From: Nephromyces sp. MM_2019 | Taxonomy: Eukaryota > Apicomplexa > Aconoidasida > Nephromycida | DNA: 41,518 nucleotides | Assembly: GCA_015657535.1 (NCBI GenBank) | Contig: JADHZB010001965.1 | Location: 7,121 to 48,638, forward strand | Reading direction: 5' to 3' | Shown: in pieces, positions 1 to 11,117 of the stretch | Position numbering within the stretch: the first letter of the stretch is position 1 | Layout: the number at the start of each line of letters is the position of its first letter | Translations under genes and position numbers: made by a program | The notes under the pieces: generated by a model | Database searches by the model: none | What the model saw: only the letters and a program-made list of their open reading frames with translations | Told to the model about the DNA's origin: nothing

Positions 1-93
1 TATATATATAACTAAGTCTCAATACACACACACATATATATATATATATATTATATAAATAAACAGATGTGTGTGTGTATATTTTTTTATTAG

Positions 94-465
94 AATTGTT
101 CATGATAAAGATATGGCTACACATGTATTTGAAGGACATCCCTATGTAAGCTTTTATAAAATGTGTATATTTATAAATTTATTAGTGTGTGTATATATAG
201 ATAAATGTGTGTGTATGTATACATAAAAATGTGTTTGTGTATATATATAAATGTATATATATACATATAAATGTGTGTGTGTATATATATAAATGCATGT
301 ATGTATATATGTGTCTATATATCAGTGTGTATATGTATTTTTTATATGTGTGTGTGTTAATATATTTTGAATTTATAGGAGACACAACTTCCAGTTATGA
401 AACTGGATTGGATATTATCAAAAATTAATGAAAATAAAAATACACACATACATACACATATATAA
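94..465 (+). CDS. Possible last two exons of an unidentified gene entering from the left edge
   Basis: Two short stretches differ from the surrounding TG/TA repeats and have intron-like borders. Exon a (94-145) follows a T-rich tract ending in TTAG and ends at a GTAAGC donor. Exon b starts at 379 after TTTATAG. Joined in phase 0 they read IVHDKDMATHVFEGHPY, then ETQLPVMKLDWILSKINEN, then a Thr-His tail from a CA repeat and a stop at 463-465. The ending WILSKINEN loosely resembles the last helix of a BRCT domain, but no family can be named. A different frame of exon b stops at 428, and the minus strand is also open over both pieces, so strand and frame are not secure. Upstream exons would lie outside the window. 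Confidence 0.3.
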
Positions 466-1430
466 ATGTATATATAGCACACACACACACACAAATACAT
501 TTATATAAATGCATATATAAACATATATAAATGCAGATATTTGCACACACACATACACACATAAATGTATATATAACACACACACAGATACTCATATATA
601 GGTGTATGTATACACATATATAAATGTAGATATACCATACACACAAATGTATAAATATATATAAATAAAATCAAATTTGAATAGGAGTGTTTTTGTGTGC
701 GATTTTTTAAGTTCAAATTTTGTGTGTAAATACATCCAAATTTTCAATATAAAAAAATGTGTAGAAATCAATTATTAATAATTTTTTAACAAAATGTGTA
801 AAAATTAATAACTATTCTTATATGATGTACAAAAATCAAAACACACATTTACACGCACAGAATACCTGTGTGTGTATGTGTAATGAAAAATGGGTGTATT
901 AATTATGTTTGATGTGAGTATGAGGTGTGCGTGTGTGTGCGTGGTTGTGTGTGTGTGTGTGTGGTTGCGTGTGTGTGTGTTGTGTGTGTGTGTGTGTGTG
1001 GTTGTGTATGTGGTTGTGTGTGTGTGTGTGGTTGTGTGGTGCATGTGTGTATATGAATATATATATATATATATATTTAAATAAAATTCTATAAAAAATA
1101 TTTATGAATGTGTGAAATAAATTTAAAAAATTTTATACCCAATTCATATGATAGATGTGTGTGTATAAAATAAATCTAGATTGAGTTTTGTATATGTGAT
1201 ATATGTGTAGTTTAGCGTTTTTGGTTTATTGTGTTAGTATGTATGTGTGTATGCGTGTGTGTGTGTGTGTGTTTGTATGTATGTATTGAGTGTGTATTTC
1301 AAGTATGTGTTTTTAGGGTGTGTGTGTGTGTATGTATTGAGTGTGTATTTCAAGTATATGTTTTTAGGGTGTGTGTATGTGTGTGTGTGTGTATGTATTG
1401 AGTGTGTATTTTAAATATATATTTTAAGTG

Positions 1431-1461
<31 letters not shown>

Positions 1462-1472
1462 AGATAATAATT
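466..1472. repeat. TG/CA and TA microsatellite spacer with a 51-61 bp tandem repeat
   Basis: No gene is seen. CA/TA mixtures fill 430-660, a TG array interrupted by GGTTG fills about 920-1045, and AT-rich sequence lies between. From about 1279 to 1432 there are three copies of a unit beginning ATGTATTGAGTGTGTATTT, at 1281, 1332 and 1393. Translations of the array (Cys-Val or Thr-His runs) are artefacts of the repeat. Confidence 0.85.
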
Positions 1473-1633
1473 TTAACTCATATTAGGAAATCCTAATATT
1501 GATTTTAATGAGCTAATTGTTTGTTTGAGTTTGTTTGACGAACGAGTTGGCTGTTCGGCTGGGCCTAATGTGAAATCGTCAGATTTGAAATATTTCAAGT
1601 GATCTTTATTAGCTATAAACATACCATCCTATT

Positions 1634-1667
<34 letters not shown>

Positions 1668-2931
1668 TCTTTTTATGTAAGCTTAGGTATAAGCTCATAT
1701 ATGTATGAAACTTAGGTAATTGTACACATAAACATATATATGTGTATATATATATAGTACTATCTAAATAAATATATGCGTTTTAATACATAAATTTGTG
1801 TTTGAATGTGTGTATGTATGTATATATATATATATATATACATTTATAGTTTACTCACTTGAATTGTTATCTGTGCACCTGATGGTCTATTACATTCTCT
1901 CATTTTAAAAAATTCATTTGCACACATGTCCGAGTTAGGTTTTCTGGTGTGTGTAAGATATGGAAATTTTATTGAATTTAATTATATATATATATATATG
2001 TAGTGTGTATTGTTTGTATTATGAGTGTGTATGTGTATTGTTTGTATTATGAGTATGTATGTGAATTGTTTGTATTATGAGTGTGTGTGTTTGTATTATG
2101 AGTGTGTGTGTGTATTGTTTGTATTATGAGTGTGTATGTGTATTGTTTGTATTATGAGTGTGTGTGTGTATTGTTTGTATTATGAGTGTGCGTGTGTATT
2201 GTTTGTATTATGAGTGTGTGTGTGTGTGTTGAGTGAATTTTGAGTGAGTTGTTGGTGTGTGTGTGTAGATGTATATGTAGGATATATATATTACCTGGAG
2301 CAGTTTAGAAGATTGATGGTTTCATCTATACAGTAATCCTTGTTGAGGCTAATAATAAAATACGTTTAATTATGAGAAGTGTGTGTGTGTAATCAACTCA
2401 GTGAATATATATACATGTATATATCTGCATGCACATATACACGTTAACATTGCTAGTAATAAAAGTATACCAAATTACACACAAAATTATGCATAGTTAC
2501 ACATAATCTTGATGTATTTACACAAAAAACTCCCATCAGCTCATATACATATACAAACACCTATGCTATATATATATATATATAACACATACACATATTG
2601 TACTGCACACATATACATTCATACAATTTTCACATACACATACAAAGACATACTCAACACACACACATATATACGCACACACACATATACATACACACAC
2701 ACATATATATACACACACACATACACACATACACACACATACACACACATACACGCATACACCCACCCACCCATATACATAGACATACACATACATAGAC
2801 ACACACACATTATACCTCTTTGCACATCCTCTTAATTGTTTTTCCAACTCTTTACATTTGCCCGGATTTCGTCCACTTTGATTTAAACAAGCTCTGTAGT
2901 TTTGTTTGGTGGTTTCACAGGAGGCTTCCAT
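1473..2931 (-). CDS. Small protein with four CX9C motifs (double CHCH), mitochondrial intermembrane-space type
   Basis: Four exons on the minus strand, 2931-2816, 2348-2295, 1943-1859 and 1628-1473, join in phase to a 136-residue protein with a TAA stop. Exon 1 holds SCETTKQNYRAC and KCKELEKQLRGC; exon 2 holds YCIDETINLLNC; exon 3 holds MCANEFFKMREC. Each is an exact C-x9-C pair. This is the hallmark of CHCH proteins that are oxidised by the Mia40 route in the mitochondrial intermembrane space. Two CHCH units in one chain recall NDUFA8-like or cytochrome oxidase assembly proteins, but the exact family is not recognised. The last exon adds a tail with FIANKDHLKYFKSDDFTLG. The first ATG lies just after a CA run with no nearby acceptor. 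Alternative: a microexon at 2450-2443 (ATGTTAAC|GT) also splices in phase to exon 2 and would give a 98-residue protein with one twin-CX9C unit, leaving 2931-2816 as part of a different product. Confidence 0.8.
2009..2230. repeat. Intronic minisatellite, mostly 28 bp period, about eight copies
   Basis: Units share the core TTTGTATTATGAGTGTG, separated by TG runs of variable length. Most spacings are 28 bp and one is shorter. The array lies in the second intron of the CX9C gene, with TG on the strand opposite to the gene. Confidence 0.9.
2566..2810. repeat. CA/TA microsatellite in intron 1 of the CX9C gene
   Basis: A long run of CACA and TATA on the plus strand follows the donor of exon 1. 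Read in gene sense it is TG-rich, beginning GTATAATGTGTGTG at the 5' splice site. Confidence 0.9.
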
Positions 2932-2945
2932 TGTGTGTGTGTGTA

Positions 2946-2976
<31 letters not shown>

Positions 2977-5222
2977 GTGTGTGTGTATTGGTTAAGTGGA
3001 TATAATAGGTGTGCTTATAATTTTTGCGACCGTGTATATAGTATCTGTATTGTGTGTGTGGGTAGTGTTTGAGTGTGTAGTGTATTGACAAGGTGGATAA
3101 ATATGTGTGTATATGATTAGTGAGTGTTTGGTAGATCGAGAGTGTGTAAATATGTATAGAAAATATTAAAAAAATATACGAGAATGTGTGTGTATGAATT
3201 TTAATATATATGTTTAAAGTATAGAATAAAGCTTTACTAGAGGAAATATGAGGAGGGGTAAGTGTGTGAGTGTGTAGTGTGAAATTATAGGGTTGATGTA
3301 TTTGTGTGTGTATATGTGTTTGTGTGTGTATGTGTGCGTGTGTGTTAGTGTGTATGTATGTGTGTGTGTATATAAAGAAAGGGGTAGAACAAGCATAAGT
3401 TAAAATATTTATATGTATGTGAGAAAATATTATAGGTGAATTTGTGTGTATATTTAATGAATTAATTATATATATAATTCGTATGTAGAGTTAAGTGTGT
3501 GTGTGCTAGTGTATATATATATATGTATTTAAATAGTAAAAGTTTATATCTATTGTTAAAAAAAAAATTTGAAATTACATATGGAAAACATAGCCCTGCA
3601 TCCTACTCACTGTGTTTGTTTTAAATATTTATACTACTAGATCTAGGGGGTGAGTAAGTACGTGTGTGTGTATGTGTGTGTGTCTGTGTATCTGTGGTTG
3701 TGTTTGTTTTGTGTGTTTGAGATTGTAAGATTGTAGGGTCTGTATGTATATGTGTGTAAGTGTATGCTATTGTTGTTTATATGTGTGTGTATGTTATATA
3801 AAATTTTAATTGTGGGTTGATTTTAAATGAATTTCTTAGTCTTCATAATTTATTTTTTTTATTTATAGTTTTATTATGTAATCATATTTAACTCAACAAA
3901 TTCACAAACAAATGTATATATATATATATGAATGACATACACTCGATATTTTACACAAATACATAAAAAGTATATAAATGTAGGAATTCAGACATAATTA
4001 TATACACATAAAATATAAATTACAAAATATATACACACACAATCTTCATATAAGCACAATCTTCACACATACAAAATTTTATTGCACACAAAATTGTTAC
4101 ACACAAAATTCTAGATAATAACCGGTGAATTTATGTATAAAGGTCTACATAATATTGATAAATTAAACGTACATACACACATATACATATACATATATAT
4201 ATATATATATACCCACATATATATGTAAAATTTGAATTATTTTTAGTCAATTTATTTTTTTAAAAAATTAACAAATTTTAACTATACTTCAAAATGTGTA
4301 TCTATAACAACATTATAAACCATTACACACACATATATATATTAATAATATGTGTGTGTATAATTGTGTGTGAGTAAAATTTAAGTAATCCAATTCCCTA
4401 GTATTTTTTGGAATATTAGTTATATGCATTGGTATATAAAGTAGATATGTGTGTATGCATTTTGCTTATAGGAGAATGTGTGTATATATATGAAAAAATT
4501 GGAAAATGTATATCTGTTTATATATATATATATGTAAAAATCGGTGTGTGTATAAAAGATAAATATATTTAAGTTTTCTTCATATATAGCTATTTAGTTG
4601 TAATTAATGACAAGTCATAAAAATAAGTGTGTACAAAATCAAAAACAAAAATTATATATATGTATTCTAATTAACTATATGTGTGTGGATATGTGTGATA
4701 ATATAAGTTTTGGTATTGATTGTAAAAAAAAAATTTATTTTGAACAGTTTGTAAATTGTTCATAATGTGTAAGATCCCTATGTAGTTGTTGTATATATAT
4801 ATATATATATATATGTGTATGTTTTGACTATATTTGGATAGTTCAAAAATGTTTAGAAAAGTTTATAATTGAGGGATATAATATGTGTATATATATTTGT
4901 ATAAGTTGATTTTAGTATAGTTTAATTAGTATGTATATAGTCTATTGAATTACTTTGTATATAAATTTTCTTTTTATTTTTTTTTTGAGGGTGTATGTGT
5001 ATGTACACAAAAAAAAAAATTTTTTTTATGAAAAAACATTAAATTATATGTATAATCAAAAATTTCCTTACATAACCAATAAATAAACATAAAAAATATA
5101 TATATATATAAAACAATTAGAACATTTCATTTCTCTACCCAGCTATATAAATACACACACTCACACACATACACACATAACACACACGCAACTTGAAAAA
5201 AAATAAAAAAACACAACCCAAA
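2932..5222. other. AT-rich spacer between the CX9C gene and ZPR1
   Basis: TG/TA-rich sequence, with T- and A-runs around 4975-5030. No exon with both splice borders and an open frame could be supported. The part next to 2932 is presumably upstream sequence of the CX9C gene, and the part next to 5222 is the ZPR1 3' flank. Confidence 0.6.
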
Positions 5223-6634
5223 TTATATTTCATCATCATTTGTAGGAGATGAAGAAAGACCTAATTCTTGATTTTTTTCAGGTGTACGTTCATAAAATTC
5301 ATGAGTTAGATATGGATCATTTGTATCATTTTCATTAGCATTTTCTACACTCAAATCATTATTTGATTCTTTACGTTGACCTATAAAACTATGATCAACA
5401 TCATCATTTAGTATAAATTTATATGGATACACATTTGGATCATTTAATAATGTTTCTAATTTCCTAACAATCTGTGTGTGTATACTATCATGATCTCTAA
5501 CAGAATCACCTATTAAAAATGGATTAGAATACTTCATATAATCAATTACTTTATTCAAATAACCTTCTATAGTAGTATAGAGAGCACCCTGTGTGCCCGC
5601 AGACATTTCAAATTCAATGTGTGGTATATTAATAGAAGCAAAATCAGATAATAATAACTCACGGTTAAGATCTTGATGTGTGTGTAAATTTAATACCCAT
5701 TTTCTACCATGATCAGAGAAGGTACTAATTGATTTTAACTCACTATCACGTGCACCACAATAATTACAATTAAATATCATCAACACACACTTTTTAAAAG
5801 CAGGTATATAAATTTCACACATTTTATTTTCACCCATATTATGACAATGTGGGCATAACACTGAAAATATCGTAATATCTTGTTCAGTTTGTGTACTTTG
5901 TTCTATTTCTTGAGAAGCTAAATTTTCTTCCATATTCCTTGAGAAATCCCAATATGTAGATACACCCACATCATCAGGTAATTCTTCAAGAGCTATTCAT
6001 GTTAACAAAAAAAATAAAAAAAATGATATGTGTGTGTGTGTATGTGGGGCGGGGGGGGGAGGTGTGTGTAGGTAGAGTGATGAGGGGTATGTATGAAGAG
6101 TGATAGGGTGTGTGTAGGTGCATGTAATGAAGGATGTTGTATGTGTGCAATGAATAAGAATGATATATTTATATTGCGTGTGTTAGAGAGGGTGTGTAGA
6201 AAATGTAGAGAAAGTGAAAGAGAGTGTGAGTGTGTGTGTGTGTGTGTATCGAGAGTGTGAAGAAAATATATGAAAGATTTTAGGAAAGGTTGAGTGATTG
6301 TAAAGTAATGTAAATGTGTGTGTAAATATACATGTGTGATAGGTTACAAACGTATTTATAAAAAGGCATATCAGCCAAAGTATGTCTTGTATACAGATGT
6401 GTATACAATGAGTGATCATAATGTGTGTGTAAACATCATGTATGGGTAAAAGAATCAAAGTATGGGTTATCTTATGGTTAAAGAATCACATATATATATA
6501 TCTATATATATGTGTATGTATATGTGTGTAACTGTGTGCATATGTGCCATATAGAGAAATAAAACTAAATAAATATATATATATATATGTGTGTTTGTAC
6601 ATGTGTTGTATGTTTGTTTGTGTGTATGTGTGAG

Positions 6635-6681
<47 letters not shown>

Positions 6682-7628
6682 GTTAGGTATAGAGTACACA
6701 CCTGCACTTGTTTCATCGAATGTTGCCACATTTGTAGTTACATTTTCAGTTGGATGTGAGAAATTATCTTCATGTGTGCGTATTTGGTCATTTGAAGGTG
6801 TGTGTGTGTGACTATTTAATAGTGTGTGTGTATCTTCTGTTTCAGAAGAGTGATTATCATCACCTTCAGAAGGGTATGAACTATTATGATCAAGAGAGGG
6901 TAGATCTTCAGAATTACTAAAGTGTGTGTCACCATTTGGGAGTTGGTGTGTGTCACCATTTGGAAGTTGGTGTGTGTCACCATTTGGGAGTTGGTGTGTG
7001 TGACCATTTAATAGTGTGTGTGTATTTTCATTTGGCTGTGAATAACCATTTTCAAGAGGATCTGTGTGAGCATGATTAGATATATGTGTATCATGAGAGG
7101 AGTCTGTTGTATCGCTTTGACTTGTGTGTGTATCTTCATTGGGTATCATGGGTTGCTCTACAGAATGGAATCCCATTTCCTATAATAAGGGAGAAGGTCA
7201 GAATTACATGAATGTGTATATATATATATAAATGTGTGTATCTCTGTGTGTATGTAGGTGTATCTCTCTCTGTGGGTGTGTATGTATCTGTGTGTATGGA
7301 TGGGTGTGAGTTTGCGTTTGCAAGTATGTGTCTGTGTGAGTATGTGTGTGTGTACATAGTATCAATATATATGTAAAAATCAATATGTATTTGTTAGTAT
7401 ATGTATAAGATTTTATAAAGTGTGTGTATATATGTGATAATAGATGTACATCAAGTGAAGTTTGTATCTAAACAAAAATGTATAGCAATCATATATGTAT
7501 GTGTGTGTATATATGTAGGGATATGTGTGTGTGAGTATATTTATAAAACGGTATGTGTTAACCTCGAGTTGTTCAGGAGTGCGATTATAATAGGAGTTAG
7601 TTAATGATGTGTCCTGTTCGATGGGTCC

Positions 7629-7665
<37 letters not shown>

Positions 7666-8309
7666 ACATGTTTATGTTTATTTATGTATATGTAAAAATG
7701 AGTGTAAATGTGCAGATGCTTTTAAATTTTTATATGTGTTTATAGATGTATGTGTATATTTATGTATACAAGTGTGTGTAACTTACAATTGCTTCAATAA
7801 AACTGTTTCCAGAAGGGTCATCTAGGACTAAAGTAAAAGGAAACTGTAAATAATAGTGGTGTAACACACAAAGTTTTATTATACAGTAGTTCAAATTAAT
7901 CTTATTTATATGTATAAATACACATTATCATAATATAGAATTCAATGCACACAAAAATATACGCTTGTACTATTCACTAAACACACAATACATACATACA
8001 CACACATATATATATTTACATACATACATATACACACACACATACACATATATACATACACACAATACACACACAAACACATGAAATTACCCTTTCTTTA
8101 TTTAAATAATCTTGTACCCTAGTATGTGCAGCTACACACATATTATACTGTTCAGTGCTCATACTATCAATGAATTCTTGATCAATTAAATAAGAAGATA
8201 AATTGCTTTTTACATTAGTTAGGAAACCTTCGACTGTGTTACACACACCAGTCATTGTTTGAGGAGGTATTTCGAAATTAATTTCCACTGTAAGTACACA
8301 CACAATCAC

Positions 8310-8340
<31 letters not shown>

Positions 8341-9539
8341 GCACACACACACACACATACATACACAGCATACAAACAAACACATACACACATACACATA
8401 AACCCACACACATAAACCTATATATACACACATATACTGTGATGCACACACATACAGACACATACACACACGCACGCACACATACACATACATACATACA
8501 TATATAGATACACACACACACACACACATACACATACACATACACACAAATTCACACACATTTCCATAGATCCACATACATTCCACTCACACCTACCCCA
8601 AACCCTCCCCACACACATATACACACACACACCAAGTTTTATAGAGGCATAGTCAGATTTGATTATTTGTCTATCCAAATCATCGGTAGAATTTACACAC
8701 AACGTAATTTTTTGGCCTTGATCTTTAATTTCTACATTTTGTTGAACTTCATTGTTTTTATAGCCACAATGTGTACACTCAAATGACATAAGTATAACAT
8801 CTATTATCATACACACATACACATGGACAATTTTAAATGAATTGGTAAACTTTTATAATAGGTGTGTGCAGTTAATACAAGGAAATACGCACACAAATGA
8901 TAGTGAAAATATATAAACCATACATCTTGGACATAAATTTAGACACCCACCATAAACACACACACAATTTATACACACACCATAAACACACACACAATTT
9001 ACACACACACCATAAACACACACACAATTTACACATACACCATAAACACACATACAATTCACACATACACCATAAACACACACACAATTTACACATACAC
9101 CATAAACACACACACAATTTACACACACACCATAAACACACACACACCATAAACACACACACACCATAAAAACACACACACCATAAACACACACACACCA
9201 TAAAAACACACACACCATAAAAACACACACACCATAAAAACAAGCATACACACAATTCACACACACCATAAACTCACACAAACACAATTCACAAACATAC
9301 CATAAACACACACACACCATAAACATACACACATCATAAAAATACACACACAATTAACATAGACACACAATAAACACACACATTACACACACGCACGTAT
9401 ACACACCTCTAAAGTATGGAATTTTAATTTGCATAATGGTAGTTAGCCCATTATCCATACAATTCACACACATTGACTCGATCGTTATTGGCTCTGCCTC
9501 ATCTGAGTGAGGAGAACTATAGTTTGTTGTCCCAATCAT
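5223..9539 (-). CDS. ZPR1: Zinc-finger protein ZPR1
   Basis: Seven exons on the minus strand, 9539-9407, 8800-8633, 8287-8091, 7843-7787, 7628-7563, 7179-6702 and 5992-5223, give exactly 623 codons (622 aa). ZPR1 has two copies of a module made of a CxxC...CxxC zinc finger plus a beta domain. In other eukaryotes it binds eEF1A and supports its folding and cell proliferation. Module 1 has C24, C27, C53 and C56, then FEIPPQTMTG, TVEGFL and LDDPSGNSF. Module 2 has C413, C416, C442 and C445, then a FEMSAGTQGALYTTIEG-like block. The C-terminus FYERTPEKNQELGL repeats the module-1 ending YYNRTPEQLEEMGF. The ATG has an in-frame stop directly before it. Residues 208-366 (exon 6) are an unusually long acidic linker full of Asp-Thr-His-Thr and an 8-residue LPNGDTHQ repeat. 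This makes the protein longer than the roughly 460-490 residues usual for the family. Three introns start GTGTGT. Confidence 0.96.
5993..6701. repeat. ZPR1 intron 6 with a long (TG)n tract and a G-run
   Basis: This intron is TG-rich on the plus strand (CA in gene sense). It includes a near-perfect TG run at about 6635-6679 and a G-rich block at 6046-6059 (GGGGC followed by nine G). No additional exon was found. Confidence 0.85.
6922..7008. repeat. 24-bp coding minisatellite inside ZPR1 exon 6
   Basis: Three near-identical 24-bp units with the plus-strand core GTGTGTCACCATTTGG, plus flanking partial copies. They encode the tandem LPNGDTHQ octapeptide in the ZPR1 linker. Units differ by single bases (GGGAG or GGAAG), and the period is a multiple of three, so the frame is kept. 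Confidence 0.93.
8300..8626. repeat. CA/TA microsatellite filling ZPR1 intron 2
   Basis: Plus-strand CACACA and TATATA occupy almost the whole intron between exons 2 and 3. In gene sense the 5' splice site is directly GTGTGTGTGTGT, so the donor is part of the repeat. Confidence 0.9.
8944..9400. repeat. 30-bp minisatellite in ZPR1 intron 1, decaying to shorter units
   Basis: From about 8950 to 9140 the block CATAAACACACACACAATTT recurs at an exact 30-bp period about seven times. It then continues as shorter CACACACCATAAA units to about 9350. Open frames over it (Cys-Val-Tyr-Gly type) follow from the repeat period being a multiple of three and are not genes. Confidence 0.95.
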
Positions 9540-11117
9540 TTAGAGAGAAATTTAATCAATAAATATGTGTGTGTGTGTGTGTGTTAGGGACAGTGTGTGA
9601 GGGTTTGTGTGTATGAGTNGGGGGGGGGGTATGTTAAAGAGGAGGGTGTCAGAGGATTGAGGGGTGTGAGGGTAGGTCGGTGTGTGTGAGTGCGTATATA
9701 TATGTATATATATATGAATGTGTAAGTGTGTGCGTTTATTAGTTAGAGTGTGTAAGTGGGGATGTGTAAGATAAATATGTAAGGTAGACGGGCACGGGGA
9801 GTGGGGGGGTGGGTAGAGGTGAGGTGTGTGTAGTTGTTGGAGGAAGGGTGGGTGGGGGTTAGAGTTGAGGTGTGTGTAGCGGTATAGAGATATGTGAAGG
9901 TGTGTGTGATGGTGTGTGTTTGTATGTCGTGATAAAAGTGTTATTTATATATTTATATGTATATATGTGTGTAGGAGAGTAATATAAAGGTGTGTGAGTA
10001 AGTAGGGTAGAAAATTAGAGTACAAAAGAGTAATGAGGGTAGAAGATGGTAATAATTTCAGATACATAAAGTATAAATAAATAAGTAAAGTGAAGGTATG
10101 TGTGTGGGTGTTTGTATTATGTGTGTGTGTGTGTGTATTGTGTGTGTGCTATGAGTGTATTTGTGTGTATTATTAAGTGTATGAGTGTGTGTATGAATGA
10201 GATGAGGATTTGGTTGCGAGGTGAATATTAAATTATTTAAGCTATTTCAATATTATTAGGTATATAGTTATGTAAGTAGCTATGTGTGTGTAGGTGTATG
10301 TAGGTCTGAGTAAGGTGTGTGTATATTAATTTTAATTTTGCTATTGTTAAGGCTTTGAATTGGTTTTGTGTGTATATGTGTGTGAAGTTAATTTGACATT
10401 GAAGTGGGTATTTATATAAAATTATTGTTTGAATTTAAGGCCTGTGTGTGAGTTTAGTTTTTGAAGTACTTGGTGCGTGTTTGTAAAGTTGGGCTTATAC
10501 TCACAAACTATTTAGAAATTGTTTCACACACTTGTGTAGGTTATATAAACTCTGTGTGTGTGCTATACAAATATATATATTTAGACCTATGTATAGATGA
10601 ATAATTAATAAATAATATATGTGTAAGCATTAATATACTTGTGCGTGTGTGAGTGTGTGTATGTGTGTGCAAAATTCCATGACTATGTTGTTACATACAT
10701 TTTATATAAACATCATGTTAATATAATACTGCCTCCCCTTCCTATCAATTAAAATTTATTTATTAAACACTTTTGTTTTTAAATATTAATCACACCTCAG
10801 TACACACACAGACTATAACATTAGGCCAAATAATCACATACACCTATAGGGCTAATTAAGATTAAATATCTTTAACTTTAATATTATTCATATGTTTTAA
10901 TAATACAAACACTATTACATATAAAAATTCCACAAAAACACATATATAATTTAATTATACCAACAGACATACACATACATAAATATCACACATACACTTA
11001 TAAATACTAAAACATATATATCAACATTACACACACACCATTATATATACACTCATTTTTACACACATACACATAATCACAGACAAACATACAATTATAT
11101 ATAAATCAACCTCAATA
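9540..11117. other. Divergent ZPR1-LSM7 intergenic region, probable bidirectional promoter, with G-rich blocks
   Basis: This 1.6-kb interval separates two genes transcribed away from each other, so it should hold both promoters. The ZPR1-proximal part (about 9560-9910) is strikingly G-rich on the plus strand. It has a G run after an undetermined base at 9619, and G tracts at 9796-9813 and about 9846-9858. The LSM7-proximal part (about 10780-11115) is AT-rich with CA runs. No open exon was found and no defined promoter motif is claimed. Confidence 0.6.

Noticed and set aside
1311..1369. Two TTTTAGGG octamers, like the telomere unit of some piroplasms
   Set aside because: They are single copies within a 51-61 bp tandem unit, not consecutive telomere repeats; this is not a chromosome end.
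3560..3660. Possible exon near 3600-3650 ending at GTGAGTAAG
   Set aside because: All plus-strand frames carry stops before the donor-like site and the minus strand is no better.
8853..9353. Minus-strand ORFs of 130-166 codons with Cys-Val-Tyr-Gly repeats
   Set aside because: They translate the 30-bp minisatellite in ZPR1 intron 1; the flanking ZPR1 exons splice across it with correct phase.
8944..9360. CRISPR-like array (regular 30-bp period)
   Set aside because: There are no unique spacers; the repeat is continuous, lies in a eukaryotic intron, and has no cas genes nearby.
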